64,000 nucleotides of DNA from Clitopilus passeckerianus. Taxonomy: Eukaryota > Basidiomycota > Agaricomycetes > Agaricales > Entolomataceae. This document shows positions 50,221 to 62,198 of this stretch, piece after piece. The stretch covers positions 744,001-808,000 of the forward strand of contig CALYLX010000111.1 of NCBI GenBank assembly GCA_944990035.1, in the 5' to 3' direction. Position 1 is the first letter of the stretch. Each line of letters starts with the position of its first letter. The notes beneath the pieces were generated by a model, which was given only the letters and a program-made list of their open reading frames with translations, had not been told where the DNA came from and did no database searches. Both the position numbers and the translations under genes were made by a program.

Positions 50221-51428
50221 ATGCCTGTCTACCTCCCCCTCCCCCTCATTTTCTGCTTTTTTACGCCGGTCCTTTTGGCGTATTTTATTGCAAAAACACA
50301 GGGTTATGTGCTTAACTGTCGCCGTGCCCAGATGGGCATATCGAATATAAGCCTCTATGACGTCAGCTACAATCACAAGAAGGTGTATTCAGTTTCTGCG
50401 CCACAAATCTCCATTCAATTCCACATTCCACGACCCTCTGATAGCAAGTTCATCACTGTGAAGATCCACGATTATACATACCGAGATGAAGAACATCACA
50501 TCACTATCGCCAACATAGATCTGCGAATTCAATTCGCACCGCAAGCGACAGAAACTGCTGTTACTGTCGTACTCGACGACTTCCGGGTTCGCGTCTATCG
50601 ATCTGAAGAGACGCCGAAGTGGATGCAGCAGACTCGTGCCAATCTAGTTACAACTTGGTTGAATGGCGAGTATCTGCGCCTCGACGATCTCGTTATGAAA
50701 CTCACATGTTGTGCAAACACCGGTCAAAGTCCGACTGTGGTCGTCCCAGCCTCCAATGAAAAATCAGGGCTTCAGGGTACCACATATGTGCAACGATCGG
50801 TTTCCGCAAAAGAAGTGGAAACCCAGCAAGACCCAGATCTAGCAGATGAAGCCATATTATCTGCTTTCGCCTCTGAGTGGTATATTGCAAACGTGCGCAA
50901 TAGGCTCTATTCATTTGGCGCTGTGCATGCGCAACTTCGGCACTCATGGGACCCCGTGGAGGATAGGGGTACATTTGTTTTCGTCATGCAAAATTGCAGT
51001 TGGGCTCTCTGTCCGGATGACATCGGACTGGTTGTGGGTGGCAAAGTGCGTCCTGGGACACCCTCGGACATACCTGCACGTCCGGCTCAATTAAAACCCT
51101 TCTCAAGGTACATTAATTCTATTCATGTTCAGGCCTGTAATTGACGGTTTGCTTCCGCTGCAGGGTTTCTGGCCTAGTCAGGGCACCTTTCAGGTTAATG
51201 AAGTTCATGGTCAAACTATGGCGTGATCCTTTCAACGTAGTCACTCTTCACTCGCCTCGAGTGGATGTGACATTCGATAGGTTTCGATTGAGGGACGCCG
51301 AGCTTGTCAAGCAAGGTATGGTGGCGGCACGGAGGCAGTATACGAAATTTCAGCATTCGGATTATTCTCTGGATTTTACGAGGTTTTTCCAGGACATGGT
51401 CATCCATGGAATTTTGGGTGGCAGATGA
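50221..51428 (+). CDS. Unknown membrane-anchored protein, 383 aa
   Basis: Two exons (50221-51107, 51164-51428) join in frame. The first 25 residues (LPLPLIFCFFTPVLLAYFIA) form a hydrophobic signal-anchor. Alternating beta-like segments follow (ISNISLYDVSYN, SVSAPQISIQFHI, ITVKIHDYTY, VTVVLDDFRVRVYR). The C-terminal exon has NVVTLHSPRVDVTFDRFRL. The pattern of an N-terminal anchor and beta segments describing lines of hydrophobic residues recalls the start of bridge-like lipid-transfer proteins (Csf1, Fmp27), but this protein is far shorter and the similarity is only in style. I do not recognise the family. It is divergent from COG8, which may hint at a Golgi or ER role. Confidence 0.72.
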
Positions 51429-51949
51429 TTAACATTCCTCAATTTCTTTGCATTTTCCCTCACGTACATTAATAGTAATCGAAAATCCTTCCTAGCACTG
51501 TATAGTACTGTAGCACTCTCATACACGCGCCACGACATGCATGACCCACTCTGTGTAGATACCGACCATCTGGACTCTTTTTACCGCAATACTTGTTTAT
51601 TCCTTACGGTATTCCCCTACTTCTAGTTGTCACCTTAATTCAAACGTTCGACGTAATGAAGGCTGCGTATAGGAATACCCTACAGAGACAAACCACCTAG
51701 TATTAAACTGCACGTTTAAGGGTCCTGACCCTAGCAAATTGTCCAAAAGATTATGTCAAGTAAACGCACGAGGTGCATGAGCCTCGAGTGTGTGAATGAC
51801 CTCAGTTCATAAGCGATCTGCATTCTCAGCCTCGAGGACGTCAGAAATCATATGGCGACGCCATACTGCGTTGCGATAAGACAGCATGGGATTGGGATAG
51901 CACGGCGAAGATTCGCGGGAAGCAGACAGAAGAAGATGGATCAGACAGA
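51429..51949. other. Convergent intergenic region
   Basis: These 521 bp lie between two convergent stop codons. They are AT-rich near both ends and probably consist of 3' untranslated regions. No gene is seen. Confidence 0.5.
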
Positions 51950-54284
51950 TCACAAGTTAGCGCCCATCTCCAATTGAGTAGAAAGTCTAGAATCACGCAC
52001 CTCTCCCGAAGCAAGGGACTTGCTGCTGCTATCGGACTTGAATGAGGATGTTGTTGAATGCCTCTTCTCCGCTACAGTTGGCGTGGCAGGAGACACAACA
52101 AGCGAGGGAACCTCAACCGAGGTTCGAGAATCCCTCTTGGAGTTCGAAGATCCAGGCCTAGGCGGGTCATCGAACGGATTTGGCATGGGCTTGGAAGGGT
52201 CGCCAAAAGGATCCATGGTGGAAATAGGATGCACATGTACAGGGTTTATTGAATTCAAGGACGAAGTCGTGTCTGAATCAATTGACTGCGCGTCGAAGGG
52301 ATCTGCTCGTTCCCGAATACTGAGGGTAGGGTCTTCAAGGAACGGAGGCGGCTTTTTACGTGCGCTTGTCACGACGAACCCTGGCCGGTAGCTTTGGGGC
52401 TTCTCGCTCATTACCGGGGTAGGGCTGCGGTCCCGGATGGTAGGGGGAGGCGGCATGACGAACGAGGAGACGTTCGACCTGAGTGGCGCAGGCGAGTAGG
52501 GGTCGAATTTTGCTGCTGATTCGAGCCATTTCAGTTCTTGCCTCTGGCGGCGGCGGCGGAAAAGAATCCATGTGAGAATGGATAGAAAGAGGACGATGAT
52601 TGCTCCGCCGATGATTCCGCCTACTAAAGCCCTTGTTCTCTGTGGACTATCCGGAATGTGAGAACGAGTAGGTGCATTGATCAGTCGAAAACCATACTTT
52701 GTATCTCCCAGAGATGAAGTGCCGGCAGTAGGTACAGGAACACGGGTTGGGACTACCTGAGTACTCTTGACAGTAACACCAGTCGTAAAGGTACGACCAT
52801 CCGAAGTTACAACCGAGGCAGATGTTGTGGTGATCACTCTAGTAATCGAGGATTCGGTGAATGTTGTTCCACCCACAACCGTTCCTTGTCCGCCAACCCG
52901 AACAGCCACGCTATAAGCGCATCGTCAACTTTCCGAAAGGTAATTTTAGATGTGAATACCAATACCTTGTAGGATCTGGGGTGATTTCGGGAGCAGGTCC
53001 AGTCGACACAGCTGTCACTCCAGGAGGTGAGACTAGGGACGACACTTGGCTAATCGTCGGAACAACCTGTCCCCCATCCTGCACCTGCGAAGGGCTCGGC
53101 GTAGGTACTGGGACCGTTGGCGTCGAGCTCACAACAGGGGGAACAATCACAGGAGAAACAGATGAAGCTGCCGGCGGACTAACAACGGGGCCTGCGGTCC
53201 CAGTTGTAGTTGGCTTCGCTGGGGCTGAAGTCGGGATCGCACTATCAGACGACACTCCAGTGACGGTTGGAGCTGGATCCGGACTTGAGACCGGTGGCAC
53301 TGGTACAGAAGTATTGCCACTCCCTGGCTTAGGACCTGCCTTAGTAGAACTAGGGCTTGGAGTTGCCGGCGGAGGAGATGAGATGACAGTTGTGCTGACA
53401 GAGGAAGTCGATGGCGTAGGCGGCGGCGCTACAACGGTTGGTTTGTCCGTGGATGTACTGCTTGGAACAGGTGCACTCGTCGGTTTACTCCCTGTGGTAC
53501 TTCCAGTCGAAGCGGAAGGAACTACGACAGATGTGTTTTGCGTTCCTGCAAGAACACGAATCAATCAAAGCTGTCATGTCTGCGCAGTGGCTAATACTCA
53601 CCGCTGGGCTGCGTATCATTCACAGAGGAAGTTTCACCTGGTCCCTGTGGAACGGTGGTAGATGCATCCGGCGCAGCTGTAGCGGTGATTTTGAGTTCTG
53701 AGTTGCTCAGGGCTAAGAAACGGAACTTACGATCGGACTTCACAGATGTAGCTGGGGAAGTAATTTAGTCTTGGCTACGGGTATGATCATCAAGTCAATC
53801 AAGCAAGAACTTACCTGAAGCCGGAGTTGACTGTTTGGTAGAGGTCGCATCTGACGATTGCGTAGGAGGTTTGGTCTCCGGAGTACCAGCAGCAGCAGAC
53901 TCTGATTCTGTTGGAGTATGTATTGTAAGGCACCCCCCGATCTCCCTCTGATCTCCGTTGAATCACTGACCAAGACCCGCCCCTCTAGGTTCGAGCGAGA
54001 GATCCGAGGCCTTATTTGTGTAGGCTGCTGACGAAACGCCTGGGTTAACGGAATCAGTATACGAGATCGTCAGCGGGTTTTGGAGCTTCTGAATCGAAGG
54101 AGAAACGGATGATGTGACTCACCGCCAGCGACGGAGTTAAGCTTCACTAGGAAACTGTTAGTAGGTCGCCAGGACGGTCGAAGGAAAGGGGCCATAGAAA
54201 AGAAACGGAAGCAGAAGGAAGGGAAAGAGAAACGAAAAGAAGGGTGGTGGTGGTGGTAGACAACCTACAACGAGGGTTGCTCAT
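51950..54284 (-). CDS. Ser/Thr/Pro-rich single-pass membrane protein, 638 aa
   Basis: Eight exons (54284-54207, 54141-54123, 54039-53971, 53907-53815, 53751-53731, 53697-53602, 53545-52966, 52910-51950) join in frame. The first exon encodes a signal peptide (TLLFVSLSLPSAS). A long outer region rich in Ser, Thr, Pro and Val follows, which should be heavily O-glycosylated. One transmembrane helix lies at about residues 412-434 (ALVGGIIGGAIIVLFLSILT) with RRRRQR just after it. A cytoplasmic tail of about 200 residues has DPF and PFDDP repeats. This layout fits fungal wall-stress sensors of the Mid2/Wsc style, but no WSC cysteine domain is present, so the role is inferred. Three exons are tiny (19, 21 and 69 nt) and one intron is only 33 bp, so the 5' part of the model is less certain. 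Confidence 0.72.
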
Positions 54285-55662
54285 TAACTGAATTCAACGA
54301 CTTCAATGTCATTACTGTATGTGTGCATTGCTTGAGCGACGGTAACTACGCATCGCACAAGTTGATCAGTCAAGTGAATACGACATATGGCAGGCTATTT
54401 TCACGGGCGACATGCATCAAGAAGCTCGTTCTGAAGAATACTGCAGTACAGATCGCAAAAATAGATGAGCCACAGAGTGGAAGAAGCAGGGTTTCTAACT
54501 GCCGGCCGCAGCTGAGCTTGAAGCCGCGAATGTGTGAGGGTCAACCTATTTGGAAGTAAAACCGTGCCGATCTGTGAAGGTGTCATTGACCCAAGTAAGA
54601 TTATCAGTGATCAATACGTTGGGTGACAGATTGATGACCTGTGTCGCTGTGCTAAGAGAAAGACGAGTTCCATCAAGGTTACCTTGCTTTTTACCTCTGT
54701 TGGAACCATATAAGGTGATTCAGGGGTGTAGGATAATGAACTGGGACTCGGGCAAACGGCATGCATCGGAATGAGTTGTTGTACCTTTCCTGATGTTGAA
54801 GTAAATCCCGGCCACGCTGGAGATACTTGTGGCAGCTTGCCAGCTCGTTCATGAGGCTATTGAATCGTGCCCAGCCAGCCGAGATTACGGAAACTGTTGA
54901 AGGTGCCGCTTTCGGAGATGACGAAGCCTCGGAAGACTTGTAATTCCAGCAAATGGAAACCCTTTTGGAACAGCGCGCGAGCGCACATGTGTTTGCATGA
55001 ATCGATATAGGCAGATTAATGAGATAAGTTGGTGCATGAAAGAAGGACATTGAGTCGATCCAACCTATCTGGACGAACGTTCTCATGGATAGTACTCGGA
55101 ATCGACCGAATGTTCCTTATCCCCACTCCAGACAAGGCGGAAGAGCCAGTTTACCGGCCCAACCGAGCCTGCTGTGCCCATGAGCTCATGCTCGCAATAT
55201 GTTCTTTTCAGGTTCGCCCATTGTGTCTGGCAGGCGGTGCCGGGGTCGTTCCGAGGAATATTCCAATGGAAAGTGGGTGCACATGAAAGTAGTGCTAGGC
55301 TAAAGTAGTTTCGCGTGTAGGAGAGTTGTAGACGTACTTAGAAAGTAAAATAACCATTTACTGGCTCTTTTTTTGTTTGAATCATAGAGGCTCTGCTGTT
55401 AGATTGTTCATCAGTTCTTGTGAGTTCATAGAACTGGTTTGCATCGTTGCCTCGACAACACCTGGATCGGGCTTGTGGATCTGAGGTACAGGGATTCCTC
55501 ACGTGGCAGTCGCTCCCACGCGCGATGTAAATGGAACCTTCTTTAGTTTCTTCTCCCTGGCGCTGGCTTCGTATATATTTTATATTTCATTACAAACTTA
55601 GTACTTAAAAGTCTGGACAATTCGTTTTCGTTTTCTCTTTCTCTCCACCACCATCTTCGTCG
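54285..55662. other. Intergenic region, 1.4 kb, between divergent genes
   Basis: This is probably the joint upstream region of the membrane protein and the G-alpha gene. The last 60 bp before the G-alpha ATG are strongly pyrimidine-rich. No gene or RNA is supported. Confidence 0.5.
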
Positions 55663-58325
55663 ATGCGTAAGGCTAAGTCTGAAATGTCCCGACGCAGGTC
55701 TCTATCCGATCCTCTGGCTCAGGCTCTACAACCTCCTCCGAATGAATCTCCAGTCGAACGTGAAAGGCGTCTGCAGGCGGAGAATGACGCGAAGAAAGTC
55801 AGCGATAATATTGACGAGATGATTAGGCACGAAAGAAACGAGAGAAAGCGGGAAAAGGCCGATACCGTCAACATTCTACTGCTGGGCCAGTCGGAATCCG
55901 GTAAAAGTACGACGTTAAAGCGTGAGTGTTCACTCTTGGACCCGAACGCTACCATCTCTCTCTTCGGTCACCCCGTCCGACTCATTGCACAGCGGTTTGG
56001 GTGGGCCGATTGGCAGGCACATAAAGTCCGAACCCTTAGATCGACCTTTGGATAGGTTCCGTGCAGGTGGCGCTTCCATGCTGTTGCCTACCTCCTGAGT
56101 GTGAGGCTGGGGTCTATTGGATGACTAGCGATGCATTCGCATGCTTGGCAGCACAACTCTTAGCCTGATAGGGCTCTGGTGCTGATCTTTTCGATTTACC
56201 TCATCCGTCACCTACTCAATGCCGCTGTGCTAACATATCCTCCAGAATTCCAGCTTCACCATAATAAAGCTGCTTTCTCTGCTGAAAGGCTGGCCTGGAG
56301 GACTGTAATTTATCTCAATCTGGTTAGATCTGTAATGAGGTCAGTCCTTTTGCAGTTCTTTGACGCCCCTGGAGAACAAGTCTAATTCATTCTCGCTTCA
56401 TTTAATTTTTAGGATCCTTGACGCTCTGCAGCCAGAACCCGAAAACTTTGAGGAACCAGATGACGGCTCAATACACGAAACTGCCAACATTATCATAACT
56501 GCCTCTGGCAGGCCACCGTCCGCTCTCAGCGAGACACAAGTACCGAATTATGACTCGTATCGGGCTCGACTTGCACCTCTGATCGATCTGGAAGACCGCC
56601 TCATACGTTTACTTGCGAATTCTGACGACGACGAGCCCACACATCTGCCTTCACATTACCCCTCACAATCACAGCATCAATGGAACCCTCACTCTACGCC
56701 TTATGGTGCTTACGCCGCTCAGAACGGGACGACCCCTGGCAAACGACCGCAGCCGACGATTACGATCCCCCAAACTCCAAGTCACTCCCAGGCCCGTTCA
56801 GCATATGGGAATGGGATGCAGAGTTCGAGCAAAGCCAACAACTCCACTATGGGAAGATCCAAAGGAAAGGAGGTGTCTATCCACGGGTCCAAGGACTGGA
56901 AGAAGGGCTTCAGCTTCGGCGGGCGGGCGAAAAGTCCGAAGAGCGCCCACACGGGGGAAATCGATGGGTGGTGGGAAGATCCCGAGGATCCTGTACACAT
57001 CCTGTACGCATGCTCCTCGACGATGATCGACCTGTGGAGAGATCCAAAGGTCAAGCAGCGTCTGAAGGAGAAGAGGATCAGGCTGGAGGAAAGCAGTGGC
57101 TTGTAAGATTTCTACCACGTCCACTGGTTTTGCTCTGAAACTGATACACTTTATTTTTGTCTCCTCCCCCTTACCCCTCTCCTTGTGTCCATGCTTTGTG
57201 GTGCAGCTATCTCAACGAGATCCACAGGATTACGGCAAAGAAATACATCCCCACAAATGGTCAGTTGCCTGTCAGGCTCCTGGGAGATTTCTAACCTGAC
57301 TTTCTCTCCAGATGACATTCTTAGAGCGCGCCTGAAGACTACTGGCGTCATCGAGCATACTTTCCATGTGTCGCACGCGACAGGGGGTGCCTCATTGTGG
57401 CACATTTACGACGTCGGAGGTTCAAGAAACCAACGGCAGGCATGGGCTCCATACTTCGAAGATGGTGTGTTGATTTTCCTCCGCCGACTTCAATTCAATG
57501 ATGGGCACCCCATCTTATCATCTGCGTTATTCTACCTCCTATGGCATTGGTGACTGACGGTGCCTTTCTTCCCTCTATAGTCAATGCAATCATTTTCCTT
57601 GCGCCCATCTCGGCGTTCGATCAGGTATGGCGTTATGCTCAATGTAGTTATCTGCTCGTGCTCATGCTTCTTGCTGCTTTATCAGGTCCTTGCGGAGGTA
57701 AAACGGGTTTAGCAAATCCATCGTTGCAACGGCTGTTAAATACAGAAATCATAGGATCCTACCGTCAATAGGCTACAGGACTCGCTTGAGCTCTGGCAGA
57801 AGGTCGTCTGCAACCCTTTACTGGCGAAAGTCAACATTGTGTTGTTCCTCAACAAGGCGGACCTTCTGAGGGTAAGGCCGTGATTGATCATTCAGAAGGC
57901 AGCGACTGATCGTGTTTTTTCTGCAGGCCAAGCTTGACGCGAACGTGAAGCTGAGTCACTACCTCGAAGGCTACAATCAGAGAAACGACTATGAAACCGT
58001 ATCAAAATGTACGTCCTTGCGTTGATGCACCAGTGATACAGCTCATCATCTTCTCTCAGATTTCAAAGCAAAGTTTGTCGCCTTGCATCACCGTCATACA
58101 CCGAACAGAGAACGAGAAATCTACAGTAGGTCCTTTGCGGCATTAGGACATCACTGACAACTATCAATAGTCCATTTCACGACGGTCACTGACACCCGCA
58201 AGACCAACGTCATCATCGCTTCAGGTACGCAGACCTGTGTATCCGCCACATCCTCGCACTCACTCTTCAATATAGTCCGGGATATCATTATCAAGGCCAA
58301 TCTGAGAACCATGAAACTCGTCTAG
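55663..58325 (+). CDS. Divergent heterotrimeric G-protein alpha subunit, 557 aa
   Basis: Twelve exons join in frame: 55663-55921, 56246-56339, 56413-57102, 57207-57259, 57312-57464, 57581-57624, 57686-57697, 57755-57871, 57927-58008, 58060-58125, 58171-58224, 58276-58325. The GTP-binding motifs of G-alpha are in order: P-loop GQSESGKST (75-83), switch I LRARLKTTGV (about 370), switch II YDVGGSRNQRQAW (about 400), NKAD (about 468) and TDTRKT near the end. Odd points: no Gly2/Cys3 for myristoylation or palmitoylation (it starts MRKAKSE); the switch II Gln is Ser; and about 150 extra Ser/Pro-rich residues lie in the helical domain (roughly 190-330). Exon 7 is 12 nt (VLAE) and intron 1 is 324 bp. 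It should act in receptor signalling, perhaps with altered GTP hydrolysis. Similar atypical G-alphas are numerous in mushrooms. Confidence 0.9.
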
Positions 58326-60294
58326 GTGGTCACACGCCCATCTCTTAGCTGTCTCTTTTACCACGTCGGACTTGTCACTCCTTGTACCACATCATACCTT
58401 CAATCAGCGCAATACCTCAGATTCTCGCTGTCTCTTCTGGCTATCAAATTTATGTACTGTATAATCTTCCTACAATCTGTCCAATCATCATCACTCGCAA
58501 CACCACCTAATTCCTCACATCTGTGACCATTCTTGATACCGCTTCATTCATACCTTAATCTACATTTTAGTGTGGCAATACTGTCTACGGCCCTATTAAT
58601 AGCTGTTTTCGAACAGATATCGTACCTCGAATTCAATACTTTCCCATCGTCTCCCAAGCGCGAGCGAAGAAATCGGTCTTATGATATGATCGTAGAAAAA
58701 GAGTATCGTGCCTTATTCGACTAGGAGGTACTGTATTCCGGTTTTCTTCCATCTTAGCCTTGGCTCTTCTCGCACACGGATCCAGACGATCCGTTAGCCG
58801 CCAACAAATGAGAAATCTAGAAAGCCCAGCCTAGCGTTGAGTTGACTGCGCATATATTCAATTGGACCAACTATATACAAACGCTAGTGTGCTCGAATGT
58901 ATACGGTAGAATCAGCAGCGACACTGATAACAAGTCCGTATCAATTCTACTATCAAATAGACCCACTGTAGCAATTTTCCCTTCTTTTGACGAGCGTAGA
59001 ATTCCCGGCGGCCTGCCTAAGATCTCCGTTTGGCAGATGATTCGCACCTCAGCGGGATGTCACCTTCGCTTGTGGCTCAGTACCGCGAAAGAATTGGCCG
59101 TTTACGTGAACCTCCGAGGTTTCTGCTGTATGTTAGAAGCCTACGCCTGAGCCGACAGTGATATTAAACTTCTTCCAGGAAGTAGCACCTGTGGGAGCCT
59201 GTGAGGTGATTTAGACCCTACTGTCAGCACAATTTTTTATGACAGAAACTGATCAGGCTCACCAATCTATTAAGTACATAGTAAAATGAACTTGGTTTAT
59301 GTCGCTAGAAGCACACTCTGGGGTCAACGGACCCGCTGTAGACGTCTAAAAGGGTTCGGAGGATAACCGGTGACCTAGAGGGTGTCCCTGACACTGCCCC
59401 AGATCCTCGTCAGACAGCCAAAAATGCACCGAGCGTGTACCTCCCCAACAAATAGCCTTGACGTTTGCTGGGAGAATCTTGGGATTTACCAGAGACAGAG
59501 AAAAAATATCGCGATCGCTCGCGAGTATCTGGCGCGATCTGGATTCCTGTGGATTCTGGATGGTCCTGAAGAAGACTCGGCAAGCTGAACTGCCTATCGT
59601 CCCTGGAATTCGCCCAGGTAGGTGGGTGAGATCCAGTTGGCCCTTGCATCAAAATTTGGGGCATGAAGGATAGAAGGCAAGGAAATGAAAGGAGGGTCGA
59701 ATGTTTGATCGTAGAGAGAACCCTGATTCTGTATTCTGAGGACATTCCAGCTGCAGCACGCCTCTGCCCCGAGGAGGCAAGTCTGAAAATTGAACTGAAC
59801 TGACGATGAACTGCTTGGTAGAACAGAGTAAACTCTGGAACGGTGATTGTTACCTGGCTCATGCTGAAAAGGGTCTAGCCTCCATACTTGGTCTGGGACT
59901 GAGCTAAAGTCAAGTAGGGCAGGGTTAATTTTGGAGTCACGCCAAGTGGGTGTGCGCTAACAATGGATGTGCCCACTCAACACCGCGATGGGAGAGCATG
60001 AAGTCGAGATCCGAATAAGCAGCTCCCAAGTTTACACTGCCAGCAAGATGATAAAGCTTGGGCGTCTTTCTCAGCGCTTGTTCCACCAACACATGGACCA
60101 GACAAAGTTTCCCAAAGACCAGCATAATCAGATAGCAACGAGTTGTCCAGGGTCATCTTATCTATAGTCAAGTCTTCTCAGAGTAAGCCGAGCACTGACA
60201 CGTCAAATTCCGCACTTGCGCCCGCGTCGAACGCGACATCCACGACAAATCCGAACCTCGAACGCGTACTCAGAGTCACGGAGCTGGAAAAATC
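58326..60294. other. Intergenic region, 2 kb, no gene seen
   Basis: The first part is the G-alpha 3' region and the last part the RidA promoter. The longest frame (150 codons, minus strand, 59410-59862) has no conserved block and is probably chance. Confidence 0.5.
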
Positions 60295-60989
60295 ATGATG
60301 CTTGCTCGTAGATTGCCTCTTTATAATCGATCCTTGACTTCATCGTCTCTTCGCTCTTGCCACCACTTTCAACGAACACTAAACAGAAACTTGCACACTT
60401 CACGACCAGCCATGTCCGTCGAGACCTCATCCACCCTCACGATTGTTTCTTCTCCCAGTAGGTTCCGCCGTGATGGACCAGGAAAGATTCGGAATGCTGA
60501 TCATTGTCCTTCACTGTAGATGCACCTGCCGCCATTGGACCCTACTCTCAAGCTATCAAGGCCGGAAATCTCTTGTTCCTGTCGGGATGTATCCCCCTGG
60601 ACCCCAAGACTGGCAATGTCGTCGGCGAGGGTGACGTTGAGGCCCAAGCCAAGCAAGTCTTCGCCAACTTCAAGGCCGTTGTCGAGGCTGGTGGTTCTGA
60701 ACTTGGCAAAGTCGTCAAGACCCTCGTAAGCATATTCCTCTGATTCGCATGGTCTTGAAGTGCTCAAGCTCCATCGCAGGTTTTCTTGAAGGACATGAAC
60801 GACTTCGCAAAAGTCAACGCCCTCTACTCTGAGTTCTTCGGAAACCACAAGCCCGCACGATCTGCAGTCGAGGTTGCACGTCTGCCTAAAGATGTCCTCG
60901 TTGAGATGGAGGCTGTTGTCAGGTACGACCAGATCCCCTTCTCAGTTTCGTCCTTGTCTCATCTTTGCCCTGTGTGCAGCCTTGTTTGA
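60295..60989 (+). CDS. MMF1: RidA/Mmf1 family enamine/imine deaminase, mitochondrial
   Basis: Four exons (60295-60457, 60520-60725, 60780-60922, 60980-60989) give 173 aa. RidA proteins hydrolyse reactive 2-aminoacrylate and related imines made by PLP enzymes. The first 50 residues are basic and Ser-rich ([19 protein letters not shown]) and look like a mitochondrial presequence. A second in-frame Met (MSVETSS) could give a cytosolic form, as with yeast Mmf1 and Hmf1. The domain shows [51 protein letters not shown] and [20 protein letters not shown], including the conserved Arg and Glu of the active site. The last coding exon is only 10 nt (SLV stop). Intron 3 is 57 bp, so its retention would stay in frame and insert 19 residues before the same end. 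Confidence 0.93.
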
Positions 60990-61139
60990 AGCCCCGGATC
61001 TAATTTGTGAAGAAGTCAAAATAACCAAGCTGTATCTATATACCTGCCTTGCAATCCAAAAAGATTCCTCATTCATTCACTCGGCTCAGTTCATGAGAAT
61101 ACAAGTGTAAAATGTGTGAACGGTATCATATTACAGGAT

Positions 61140-62198
61140 TTACATTGCTTCTATTACTTCTTGGAGTTTTGTCTCGTTCAGGATCTCAAAGCCCTCCGGT
61201 GTGACCTAATCGTATTTGTGTAAGAAAGGAATGTTTGTATATGCGCGATGTACGAACCTGGGCCAGCTGAACATTGTGTTGATCAAGCTTCTCTTCCATG
61301 ACCTGCTTCAACACCCGCAGCGTCAGGAGCTGAGCTTCCCTCAATGTCATTTGCTGCGAAGGAGGAACTCAGATAACGAATTCAACTGTGTAAATGCAGC
61401 GTACACTATGCCACTTGTCTTGTAGCTCGCTCTGGGCGGCCTCTGATCCCGATCCAATAGCCTTGGCTTCATATCGCACGAAAGTACCCGATGGATCTGT
61501 GTGGAATCTAAGAAAGAACAATTGTGAGCTGCAGTAAACAGCATCAAGTCTGACTCCCACTCACAGCTGAGGTCCCAATTCATCAACACCCCCAATTAGC
61601 AGCGCAACACCAAACGGCCGACTCATCATCGCGTCTTCATCATGCACACTCTCACCGAATCGTAGCGCAAGATCGCAAACGGCCTGAGTCACACTCTCAA
61701 CCTTTATCCTCTCATCATATGTGAATGCGTGGTTCTGGGCAGTGACGCGGGCATGGTCGATCATGGTTCGTGCATCTGCGGTGAGGCCAGACATGGCGCA
61801 GCCGAGGTGGACGTCGATTTCCATTATCTTCTCGATGGAGCTGGATTCGAGGAGGGGTGACTGGACGCGTTTCTCAACGCCTAGAACGACACCTTCAGGT
61901 GTCCTGATCCCAACTGTTGTCGAACCCAACTAAACAGTAATAGGACGAGGAATAAGATCTCTTGGGCACTCAGCAAATGATTCCAACGTACTTTAATAGC
62001 CTCAATGGCATATTCGACTATGAAGGCCCAGTCAGTTCAAATGAACCAATACGATCGGCAAGAGATTGTGCCCACCTTGGAAGAGACGCCCCTCAGGAGA
62101 GAAGGTGTTAACACCACGATCTTTACCGAATTTCAGCATCGAAGTATTCTGAACATTCTTTCATGTAGCTCACCGTACTCTGAACGCGTCAAAAACAT
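61140..62198 (-). CDS. PUP2: 20S proteasome subunit alpha-5
   Basis: Seven exons (62198-62174, 62120-62076, 62017-61992, 61929-61565, 61507-61405, 61353-61258, 61205-61140) give 241 aa, the usual length. It forms part of the alpha ring that gates the 20S core particle. The N-terminal alpha signature reads [20 protein letters not shown], then [19 protein letters not shown]. Further family marks are [45 protein letters not shown] and [17 protein letters not shown]. The YDRG position is usually YDRG or YGRG in alpha subunits. Exons 1-3 are short (25, 45 and 26 nt). It converges with the RidA gene, leaving 150 bp between the stops. Confidence 0.95.

Noticed and set aside
53100..53560. Gly/Val-rich plus-strand frame
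   Set aside because: It is the antisense of the Ser/Thr/Pro-rich ectodomain; compositional bias makes both strands open.
55922..56245. Possible C/D snoRNA in the long G-alpha intron
   Set aside because: Single TGATGA-like and CTGA matches are present, but not in the right order and with no terminal stem.
59410..59862. 150-codon open frame on the minus strand
   Set aside because: It has no conserved blocks, an odd composition and no supporting introns, so it is probably chance in a gene-free stretch.
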